Source: Tritrichomonas foetus
Lineage: Eukaryota > Parabasalia > Tritrichomonadida > Tritrichomonadidae
Reading direction: 5' to 3'
DNA length: 20,495 bases
NCBI GenBank assembly: GCA_001839685.1
Contig: MLAK01000625.1
Location: 4,287-24,781 of the forward strand
Under the pieces are notes generated by a model. The model searched no databases, was not told where the DNA came from, and saw only the letters and a list, made by a program, of their open reading frames with translations. A program made the translations under genes and the position numbers. Below are positions 1 to 7,501 of this stretch, one piece after another. Every line of letters starts with the position of its first letter. Positions within the stretch are counted from its first letter, which is position 1.

Positions 1-110
1 TTACGAAGACGTTCTTCCTCTTCTTCTTTAAGTCTTCTTTCTTCTTCTTCCTTACGAAGACGTTCTTCCTCTTCTTCTTTGAGTCTCCTTTCTTCTTCTT
101 CTTTCTGTTC
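1..110 (-). repeat. 51-bp coding tandem repeat (17-residue charged helix unit)
   Basis: Positions 1-51 and 52-102 are near-identical copies of a 51-base unit and a partial third follows. The unit encodes a Leu-Arg-Arg / poly-Glu / Lys pattern of 17 residues in the C2 protein. The array continues beyond the left edge. The composition fits a coiled coil or a single charged alpha helix. Confidence 0.85.
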
Positions 111-1166
111 CCTTTCTTCTTCTTCGAGGCGCTTTTTCTCAGCTTCATCTTCATCTTCGGCCTTGGATTCAGCATTAGCATCATCTTCTTTGTTTTCTTC
201 ATCTGAAGATGATGAGTTTTCAGACAAGACAACATTTCTTTCTTTGACTTCTCCATCTTCAACCTTTTCTTCCTCCTTTTCTTCTTCCTTATCGTCTGTT
301 GCATCACCCTTCTTCTTCCTTCTCTTCTTCTTTCCTTCTCCATCACCTTCTTCTTCTCCCTTCTTGTGCTTCTTCTTCTTCTTCTTCTTTCCTTCACCTT
401 CTTCGGCTTCACCTTCGCCTTCTTCTAAATTAGACTTCTTAGATTTCTTCTTCTTCTTCTTCTTCTTTCCTTCGCCATCTTCACCTTCACCTTCTTCACC
501 TTCGCCTTCTTCACCTTCACCTTTCTTTGACTTCTTTTTCTTTTTCTTCTTCTTGCCTTCTCCGTCTTCGTCGTCGCCACCTTTCTTGGACTTCTTCTTC
601 TTCTTTTTCTTGCCTTCAGATTCTTCATCTTTGAATTGATCATCATCTGATCCAATTTCTGTAACATCCCATTGTGAGAGCGGAGTTCTCTTTTCACTGT
701 CGCCAATGAATGAAACATCATTCATATCAGCACCAGCAACGTTAGCTTCATCACCTGTTTGGTAAAGCTGATAACTGATTGTGATAACCGGTGGAGTTGA
801 CCTACCTGATTCCATTTCCTTTGTTAATTTTTGGACACCTTTTGTATTCTGTCCGAAAAACTGTGCAATATCGAGGGTCATCTTTCCGTAAACTTTTTGG
901 GTATTTTCATCAACGATTCTCTTCAATTTTAAGAGCATAGCTTTTTTGCGGAGAGAACCATCTGATGTTTTCACGAACATTGTGCAGTTGAATTCATAAT
1001 CAGCTTTGAATTTGAGCTTGTGGTTTTTATCGGCTTTCAAGTTATCTGTTTCTCCTTTGTCGTTACCTCGCTTCCATTTCAATAAAAATTCGCTGTGGTT
1101 TTTTGTGCGAAGATCAACCTCTTCGATGGTAAATCGAAACACGCATGGGATCTTCTTATAAGACAT
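1..1166 (-). CDS. NT-type C2 domain protein with Lys/Glu-rich tail, partial at 3' end
   Basis: The reading frame opens at the ATG at 1166-1164 and runs without a stop to the left edge (388 codons), so the C-terminus is missing. Residues about 4-135 resemble the N-terminal C2 domain of EEIG1/EHBP1-type proteins (PF10358): an opening beta strand (CVFRFTIEEVDL), a FLLKWKRG strand and a late VYGKMTLDIAQFF strand. In that family the domain contributes to membrane or cytoskeletal attachment. A Ser/Asp linker follows. Residues about 177-290 alternate acidic Gly-Glu blocks with five lysine-rich blocks. From about residue 290 there is a charged helical stretch rich in Glu, Arg and Leu, ending in 17-residue repeats. 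The role is inferred only; an adaptor between membrane and cytoskeleton is plausible. A weak Inr-like TCA lies at 1178-1176. The assignment of the C2 domain is good, that of function poor. Confidence 0.8.
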   Translation of the reverse strand, partial: MSYKKIPCVFRFTIEEVDLRTKNHSEFLLKWKRGNDKGETDNLKADKNHKLKFKADYEFNCTMFVKTSDGSLRKKAMLLKLKRIVDENTQKVYGKMTLDIAQFFGQNTKGVQKLTKEMESGRSTPPVITISYQLYQTGDEANVAGADMNDVSFIGDSEKRTPLSQWDVTEIGSDDDQFKDEESEGKKKKKKKSKKGGDDEDGEGKKKKKKKKSKKGEGEEGEGEEGEGEDGEGKKKKKKKKSKKSNLEEGEGEAEEGEGKKKKKKKHKKGEEEGDGEGKKKRRKKKGDATDDKEEEKEEEKVEDGEVKERNVVLSENSSSSDEENKEDDANAESKAEDEDEAEKKRLEEEEREQKEEEERRLKEEEEERLRKEEEERRLKEEEEERLR

Positions 1167-2147
1167 GATGAAATTTGATAAAATCCTTTTTTGTGATATT
1201 AATTGAAATTGCTTATAGGAAAATATACAATATTTTTTTTTTGCAAAGTTTACACGAATTCAAATCTATATAATATTTTTGAAAACATTTGTATTCAAAA
1301 ACGATGATTTTCTTCAAAATTGAAAAAATATTTTTCAATGTGCAATCGTAGGTATTGAAATTCCTTAAATCCAATTGTTTTCTGCATTGCATTTTTCTAC
1401 CAATAAAATTTTAACAAAGCTCCTCAAAAATTCGACTATCCTCATAAAAAAACCTAACAAAAGTTATGATTTAAGATTAGGTCAGCTTTTTATGAAAACT
1501 CTTATCATCATAATGCTTCATCTTAGTGAACCACCAAAACGATACATATTTGATAACTTCATGAATTCTATAATATCATTATTTTATTTCAGAAGGGTTC
1601 CAAAAACATCAGATATATAATGGCTTTGAGATCAATGTTTCATAGATATTGGCACGAAATCTTATTCAGTAGTAGTATAAATTAGTACGCCATTAATTTT
1701 GGTTATGATTAATGAAAGTTATTCAAAAAAAAAGCCAAATGAAATCACACACCAGAACGTATGTAACTACAAACACCACAAAAATAATCTTTCTAAAATA
1801 TTGTCTTATATACCTAATTTAGATGTAAAAGGGATTGATGATCACTGATATTGCGTGATTGAGACTTCGAAATTCCGATCAGTTTTACGACCGTTTGGTT
1901 AATTTGACCTAAACTTATGGGAAAGGTGAAAATACGAATTTTTAATGAAGCGAACGTTTACTATTAATATACAAATATACAATAGACGATCAAACCAAAG
2001 AAACCAAAGAAACCATCCTGGTCAAAAATTGACCATAACCTGCCATCAACTTGCAAATCGATCAAGAAAAAGATTGCATTAATAAATGGATAGATAATGA
2101 TATAAGTTATATCACATAATTGAAAATGAAGAACAAACTAGTAAATT
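1167..2147. other. Intergenic, no supported gene
   Basis: About 980 bases of AT-rich sequence lie between the divergent start of the C2 gene and the 3' end of the threonine dehydratase gene. The only open frame of note, at 1375-1620 on the plus strand, begins at a TTG, has no ATG start, no recognisable domain and no Inr. I see no RNA gene or mobile element here. Confidence 0.6.
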
Positions 2148-3422
2148 TTACTCATCAATTGCAACTGTGTTTTCGATAGTATATGACCATCCTTTCAAGT
2201 CAAACTCTTGCTTGATCTTGATGAGGGAATCTGGTGATGGTGCATCAATTACAACTGAGCAGTGCTCTTTGTTTGCAATGCAATCCACTTGTGGTTCTTT
2301 GACTAGGTTGAGAATTTCAGCCTTGTTGTTGACGATGATGTCGATCATGTCACGAATGTGCTGGGATCCGTATGGTGTGACGACGCTGAGCCCAACACGT
2401 GATTCACGAAGGAACAGCGCACGTTCGATGCATCTTCCGAGCATTGGAAGAGGGATGTTTCCACCAGAAACAATTCCGATGATCTTTTCCTTGTTGTAGT
2501 ACTTGAACTTCTTATTCAAGATGGCAGCAAAAGCGACAGCGCCGGCGCCCTCAGCGATGATCTTTCCGCGCTCGGCCATAAGGGCGATGGCCATGGCGAC
2601 TTCATCTTCGTTGACAATAACGATATCATCAACCAAATCATAGATGATGTCGAGGTTCTTTTGTCCGGGGCTTTTAACGGCGATACCATCAGCGAGTGGG
2701 GATTTTTGCTCTCTGGCGAAAACCTTTGGCTCCTTTCCCTTGTGCTTGTAGAAGTTCTTGTATGTGACTGGGCAGGAAGCCATTTGAACACCAATTACGC
2801 GAATATCCTTATTGAGTTGTTTAAGGGTGTAAGCAACGCCACCGATGAGGCCACCACCACCAATTGGGATGACAACTGTGTTGACTTCTGGCAATTGCTC
2901 GATGATTTCAAGACCAATTGTTCCTTGCCCTGCCATGATATCTTCATCTTCATATGGTGGGACGAAAACCCAATCTGGGTTTTCAGAAAGTGCCTTTTGC
3001 ATGGCTGCCTTTGCTTCATCGAAGTTAGCGCCAGTTTGAACAACACGACCGCCATATCCTTGTGTGGCCTGGACCTTTGAAATCATGGCGTTTGATGGCA
3101 TGAAAATAACAGCCTCACATCCGCAGAGTCTGGAGGCAAGGGCAACACCTTGGCTGTGGTTACCTGCAGAAACGGCGCAGACTGTTGTGCCCTTTGGAAG
3201 CTTCCTAAGCTTGTTGAGGGCACCCCTGAATTTGAAGGCCTTGCATCTTTGTAAGTTTTCGAGTTTAAGATAAAGGTCGCAATCGCATGCTTTAGATAAG
3301 TTTTCAAAGCGGATAAGTGGTGTGACGATTGCTTCGTCTTTGATTCGATTACGTGCGTCTTCGACGTCATCTAAGTTGATGCAGTATTTGGAACTGCTTT
3401 GTGGTGGAGCGTTGTTCGCCAT
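2148..3422 (-). CDS. Threonine dehydratase (threonine/serine ammonia-lyase), PLP-dependent
   Basis: This 424-residue protein converts threonine to 2-oxobutyrate and ammonia (serine to pyruvate as side reaction). It belongs to fold-type II PLP enzymes. Visible motifs are the PLP lysine in KAFKFRGA (Lys64), SAGNHSQG at 85-92, the phosphate-binding GGGGL at 188-192 and SGGN at 319-322. Residues from about 343 to the end look like a single ACT-like regulatory domain, so the length matches catabolic or short IlvA-type enzymes with one such domain. In an anaerobic protist the product 2-oxobutyrate can feed fermentation; that role is inferred. The ATG at 3422-3420 is set by an Inr 26 bases upstream. 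TAAA overlaps the stop codon. The gene is intact, with somewhat higher GC than the flanks, typical of a well-expressed gene. Confidence 0.95.
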   Translation of the reverse strand: MANNAPPQSSSKYCINLDDVEDARNRIKDEAIVTPLIRFENLSKACDCDLYLKLENLQRCKAFKFRGALNKLRKLPKGTTVCAVSAGNHSQGVALASRLCGCEAVIFMPSNAMISKVQATQGYGGRVVQTGANFDEAKAAMQKALSENPDWVFVPPYEDEDIMAGQGTIGLEIIEQLPEVNTVVIPIGGGGLIGGVAYTLKQLNKDIRVIGVQMASCPVTYKNFYKHKGKEPKVFAREQKSPLADGIAVKSPGQKNLDIIYDLVDDIVIVNEDEVAMAIALMAERGKIIAEGAGAVAFAAILNKKFKYYNKEKIIGIVSGGNIPLPMLGRCIERALFLRESRVGLSVVTPYGSQHIRDMIDIIVNNKAEILNLVKEPQVDCIANKEHCSVVIDAPSPDSLIKIKQEFDLKGWSYTIENTVAIDE

Positions 3423-3440
3423 TTGGAAACCAAAAAAAAT

Positions 3441-3450
3441 GGTGAAGTGA
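3441..3450 (-). promoter_or_regulatory. Initiator (Inr) of threonine dehydratase gene
   Basis: On the minus strand the sequence reads TCACTTCACC, matching the trichomonad Inr TCA(+1)YTW. The predicted start is at 3448, giving a leader of about 26 bases. The Inr rule is known from Trichomonas vaginalis; its use here is inferred. Confidence 0.5.
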
Positions 3451-4820
3451 TCTCTTTTTATTGTTTTATTATTTCAATTATATTCATTTGAAAAGATAAA
3501 ATAAACTATTCAATTGACTGTGGAAAAGCACAATGATCAAAGAATTATCTTAAAATGTCATTCAAAAATCTATCAATCATAAAATTCTGATAATCAAGCT
3601 TCTCCACTTTTCTTTCAATTTTGGTACCTTTATTTTTGCTACCATTTTTCCATGAATTATTTGAGAAGATATTTCTTCTGTGTTTATCAAAATGAAAAAC
3701 GATAAAAAATCAAATTACATATTCCTTTGAAAAATTTGCACAAATTCCATCGTCCGTTCTTTTCAAAAGAATTCCAAAAATGAGCATAATTAATCATTCA
3801 TATGATTGCCAACTGGATGAAAAAGAAACATAAGAAATCCAGCACACATTATACAAAAACACAGACACTAACATGAAATCTCATATTTTTTCCATTGCCG
3901 TATTCCTGAGAAATACCTCGTTATCATGAAACATATCTAATATCAGATAACCATTCATAGCTGCAATAATAAAGAAGCTCAAATTTTTTGATATGGCAAA
4001 TAACCTAGATGAAAAAAACATTGTTCTTTTTTTGAGTAAAATGAGATATATAACTATAAAATTAATATACTGCATAAATTCACGCCAATAATTGGGTTAT
4101 TTGGACGAAATTCATTCTCATAAGATAAAATTGAATTTCACATGAAGAGCACCTGTTGCGGAATAAATACAAGTTGTGTAATGGAGCATGAAAAATCTTC
4201 TAAATATTCGGTGACATAAAATCTGATGGCCATACTTCGGAAAATCTCGAAGATATAATATCTATCATTTTTTGGCCACACAATGTATAAAAGGTAATTT
4301 TTTAGGAAATAAGCCCTATAATATCCGAAATTTTTACAAATTAAATTTGATCATGCTCGCTGTTTCATTTCTTTTAGGCTATTTATATCCAGAAAATCCC
4401 AGAATACATGAAATTGTTTTGCTTATCTCCACCATTCCATTTTTTATTGGGTACCTATACCGGATTTTTTCTGCAGATTTCAAATTTATTGATCTTGGCG
4501 AATCAGCCATATCTTTAAAGTTGGATGTAAATTATAATTGTATATTCAGGACAATATAAGCTTACTTGATAAAACCCTTCAAATAATGATTTTTTATCAA
4601 ACGACAAAATGATCCATATTGTTATAGAAAATCACCATCGATCAATTGTTTAAAATCATAAGACTTTGAAAGACATCAATTTGATAAAAAGCGAAAAATT
4701 CTAATTCATTCATTGATTAATTTTTCTTTATCTTTAATATAAATTTTAGCAACAACACTAGCAAAGAAGAATTCGATAATATTATTCTAAAGTCAAAAAT
4801 AAAAGTTATATTTATACAAA
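3451..4820. other. Long AT-rich intergenic region
   Basis: About 1.4 kb without a convincing gene. The minus frame at 3881-4075 (64 residues) has an ATG but is only a hydrophobic low-complexity peptide. A possible small membrane-protein relic at 4272-4559 is listed separately. No tRNA, transposase or repeat array was recognised. Confidence 0.55.
4272..4559 (+). other. Possible small membrane-protein ORF or gene relic
   Basis: The open frame begins at a TTG. Its first in-frame ATG is at 4353, which would give about 69 residues. It encodes two hydrophobic stretches (around LIMLAVSFLLGYLY and IVLLISTIPFFIGYLY) separated by a short polar segment, which would fit a two-helix membrane protein. No family was recognised and no Inr lies close to the ATG. 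It may be the remains of a longer gene, or chance in AT-rich DNA, where hydrophobic codons are favoured. Confidence 0.2.
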
Positions 4821-5474
4821 TTATTCATTTTCAACATTTTGTTCACTTTTGGTTTCTTTTTTGTCACTTTTTTCTTCTTCCTTTTCATTCTCTTCCTTAT
4901 CATTCTTTTCATTTCCTTCTTTGTGAGGCTTTTGCTCTTCTTTCGTTTCCGATTGGTCACTACAATGCGGTTGTTGATTTTTTTGGTGATTTTCAGGTTG
5001 CTCTTGTTGTTCTTTTGGCTGTGGCTTCGCACTGATTTTCTTTCTCGTCCTTTTTTCTGGTTCTCCAATTTCGAGGTTGGATTCGTAGAATGCGAGTAAT
5101 GTGTCGAGAGCGTGCTTCACAAGGAAGTTCCTGGGGACAACGTCAGCCTCCTGTGAATCTGTAAATTTGACAACAAAAAACTTTTTGGTCTGAGAGGGGT
5201 CGTTGACAATTCCATATATTTTTTCGACGATTCGATTTTTGGGATTTGATGGTTTGTCTATCGGATTGTTGATGTTGTATTGTCTGACTTGTTCTTTCCC
5301 GCGCTCGCTTGCGACAATCTTTTCTTCTACAATCCATCTCAACTTTTTTTTTGGATCGTTTTCAAAAATAACTCGGTAATAAAATTTCCCTCTTTCGAAT
5401 TTTTTCCCTTTGATCTCGTTGATTGGAGGAATAGGCTTATTCCCACGAAAATTTTCAGGAAACTCTTCCTCCAT
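4821..5474 (-). CDS. HP1-like protein: divergent chromodomain plus chromo shadow domain
   Basis: This 217-residue protein has three parts. Residues about 18-69 fit a chromodomain pattern (INEIKGKKFERGKFYYRVIF followed by Trp47). Residues about 81-135 match the chromo shadow domain of heterochromatin protein 1 well: EKIYGIV, KFTDSQEADVVP and AFYESNLEI line up with the family's IxGAT, KWKDSDEADLVP and FYEERL motifs. The last 80 residues are a hydrophilic Lys/Glu/Gln tail. In HP1 the chromodomain reads methylated H3K9 and the shadow domain dimerises and recruits partners. Here the order of domains is kept but the hinge is very short, and a charged tail follows the shadow domain. The aromatic cage appears largely absent. 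The ATG at 5474-5472 lies 10 bases from an Inr-like TCATTT. Nuclear location is inferred. Confidence 0.75.
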   Translation of the reverse strand: MEEEFPENFRGNKPIPPINEIKGKKFERGKFYYRVIFENDPKKKLRWIVEEKIVASERGKEQVRQYNINNPIDKPSNPKNRIVEKIYGIVNDPSQTKKFFVVKFTDSQEADVVPRNFLVKHALDTLLAFYESNLEIGEPEKRTRKKISAKPQPKEQQEQPENHQKNQQPHCSDQSETKEEQKPHKEGNEKNDKEENEKEEEKSDKKETKSEQNVENE

Positions 5475-5481
5475 AATTTCT

Positions 5482-5487
5482 AAATGA
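5482..5487 (-). promoter_or_regulatory. Inr-like element of HP1-like gene
   Basis: On the minus strand TCATTT lies just before the ATG, with the predicted start at 5485 and a leader of about 10 bases. It matches the core TCAYTW only, so it is weaker than the others. Confidence 0.35.
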
Positions 5488-6095
5488 AATGTTATATGAA
5501 AAGTTCATTTTCGCATTTGAAACATGGACATTTAGATTAAATCTACACATCTCTTTTGCTATCAAGGTTTAAAAATCTTACGACCAAATCTTTAGTGTTT
5601 TAGGTCTAGTTAAATAACTTGATAATGCCTGATTATCTCCTGCTCAAAAAATTAAAATTAAATATCAACAATTTTCTGTTTTTCATTAAATGCAAAATTC
5701 ATTTAAAAATTTGAACCAATTAAACTCAGAATTAAAACACCCAACATTGAATTAATTTTTGGATTTGAAGCAAAAAAATGAAATTAACTCCAGAATCACT
5801 TTATCTAAACCAGAACTGCCCAACTCGACAAATCTCTGAGATGAAATCTATCCATAATTATAATATTTATAACAACTATCCAACATTTCTATTATATATT
5901 CATTTTAGGCTATGACATAAAGACAATCCCAAAACAACATGGCGAAATGAAGGCCAATCTCCAAAAATCATGCATGATTTATTTTAATATGTTATTCATG
6001 CATACCTTTATTGATATAAAATGTCAATTAATTGTTAGGCATTGATTTGGGATTCAAATAATTGGCTTAAAACTAACGATTTTCGGAAAAACGAA
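5488..6095. other. Intergenic upstream of HP1-like gene and tRNA
   Basis: About 600 bases of AT-rich sequence separate two divergent transcription units, the HP1-like gene and the tRNA. I see no open frame, repeat or RNA gene in it. Confidence 0.6.
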
Positions 6096-6168
6096 GGTCT
6101 CGTAGCTCAGTCGGTAGAGCGTTGTGCTGATAACGCAAAGGTCTAGGGTTCGAGTCCCTGCGGGACCA
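6096..6168 (+). tRNA. tRNA-Ile, anticodon GAT
   Basis: All four arms pair. The acceptor stem is GGTCTCG with CGGGACC (one T-G wobble). The D arm is GCTC/GAGC, the anticodon stem TTGTG/CGCAA with loop CTGATAA, the variable loop AGGTC, and the T arm TAGGG/CCCTG with loop TTCGAGT; the discriminator is A. The anticodon at 6129-6131 is GAT. The A box TAGCTCAGTCGG and B box GGTTCGAGTCC match the pol III consensus. There is no intron and no encoded CCA, as in eukaryotic nuclear tRNAs. The body closely resembles eukaryotic tRNA-Ile, whose usual anticodon is AAT. Confidence 0.95.
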
Positions 6169-6169
6169 C

Positions 6170-6176
6170 TTTTTTT
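6170..6176 (+). terminator. RNA polymerase III oligo-T terminator
   Basis: A run of seven T begins two bases after the tRNA discriminator base, the normal pol III stop. The mobile-element cluster starts immediately after it. Confidence 0.85.
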
Positions 6177-6188
6177 ATCTTCCTCTGA

Positions 6189-7200
6189 GTGTTCTTTTTT
6201 GCCTACAGCAACATATTCTACCTCCCCAAATCTCAAATTATAAAAAAAATTAGAACTCGATTTGAACAAAATAGACCGATTTCATATGGAGAATTATGTC
6301 AATATATCAATAAAGAATTTAATAAATGGATTTTGCCGGACTCGCCTCGTCATGCCTTAAGGAGTTGGGACGAAATCAAAGTAATAACCGGCCAGCCTCT
6401 TGAAATGGAAAGAATGGAAGCAAGTACCGAAAAAATCAATGAATTTTTCGAAATAACCTCCAAAGAAATTATCGATATTCCTGCTAGATTTATATTCAAT
6501 GCTGATGAAACAAGTCTTCAGCCATTCTGCGATGCTAGGGATCAACAAGTTATTGTCCCATTATCAGCAGAATTCTATTTAATATCCAGTTGATAGGAAA
6601 ATCAAACGAACAACCTTACTTGCTTGTGTGAATGGAAATGGAGATTCCCTCAAACCAATGATAATCCTTCAAAGAAAAACTATTGATAAAAAGCTCTTTT
6701 ATGAAGGAGTAAATAGTGAAAGAGTAATGTTTGTTCACAGTGAGAATGGTTTTATTCTTTCTGAATTATTCGAACTATGGGCTGACGAAATTTTCCTCCC
6801 ACATGTAAAGCAACAAAGGGGGAAATACTCTTACAAAGGACCCGCAATAATTTTTATTGATGGATGCACTTGCCATCTAACTGACAATTTTTTGGATTCT
6901 TGTGTGTTTGGTAACATTATTGTAAGCTTCATCCCGCCACACTCTAGCGATCAACTCCAAGTTTTGGACCTTGGACTATTTGGAGTTCATAAAGCTAACA
7001 TGCGTTCAATATCTGTGAGCAATAACTTCTCTCCTCAGAGCAAAGAGATTCTACGCATACTAAATGGATGGATTAAAACAGCAACTGTAACAAATATATT
7101 ACATGCATGGAGAAGAGCAGGATTTGAAGTATTTACCAAAGATCAAAATATATTATTTTATAAAGTCAATACCAAATATGCTTTCAATGTTGTCATTTGA
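6189..7200 (+). pseudogene. Decayed pogo/Tigger-like DDE transposase (DDE_1)
   Basis: Two adjoining frames encode pieces of one transposase. The first (to 6593) has the end of the DNA-binding part, with a PIEMERM-like segment (GQPLEMERMEAS), and the first catalytic Asp in FNADETS. The second (from about 6583) has KRTTLLACVNGNGDS, the second Asp in IIFIDGCTCHLTD, and the third in PPHSSDQLQVLDLGLFGVHK. This is the order seen in pogo/Tigger members of the Tc1/mariner superfamily. A frameshift near 6575-6590 separates the halves, and the N-terminal helix-turn-helix is mostly missing because the homology starts just after the tRNA terminator. No ATG start is present. Terminal inverted repeats were not found. 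It is a non-functional relic. Confidence 0.85.
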
Positions 7201-7490
7201 ATAACAAACATGAAGAATTTGAAGCTCCTGATTCAAAAATCCGAGTTCCTTTAGAAAAAATTTAAAATTTTGTCAGTAAATAATAGCTAATTTTTTTAAA
7301 AAATATTTTTTTTTCTCTGAATATTTATTTTTATTCATATAAAGGTAATTGAGTCCAATTTCCACTGAAAAAAAGAAACTTAAAAAAAGATATTATATCA
7401 AATTTATCTTATTCATGTGACATAGAAAAAATGGTATTGACATGCTTAATACTTTATTATTAATCTGTTGGCAAAGTTTCAGTGAGTGTC
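7201..7490 (+). other. AT-rich spacer between element relics
   Basis: A 290-base AT-rich stretch with A and T runs follows the transposase relic. It has no coding content and may contain the non-coding end of the transposon. It ends abruptly at a run of eleven G. Confidence 0.5.
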
Positions 7491-7501
7491 GGGGGGGGGG
7501 G
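7491..7501 (+). repeat. G11 homopolymer at a possible element boundary
   Basis: Eleven consecutive G, followed within a few bases by a further run of five G at 7513-7517, stand in DNA that is otherwise very AT-rich. The position coincides with the first sign of the zinc-finger LINE, so it may mark the 5' end of that element. Confidence 0.6.

Noticed and set aside
79..639. Open plus-strand frame rich in Ser and Phe opposite the C2 gene
   Set aside because: It is the antisense of the Lys/Glu-rich coding sequence; purine-rich codons free of stops on one strand leave TTC/TCT runs open on the other. No domain is present.
1375..1620. 81-residue plus-strand open frame
   Set aside because: It starts at a TTG, lacks an Inr and any domain, and lies in AT-rich intergenic DNA.
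2661..3080. Plus-strand open frame opposite the threonine dehydratase gene
   Set aside because: It is a shadow of the well-supported minus-strand gene and has no domain of its own.
3881..4075. 64-residue minus-strand open frame with hydrophobic residues
   Set aside because: Short, no Inr, no family; hydrophobic codons are expected by chance in AT-rich DNA.
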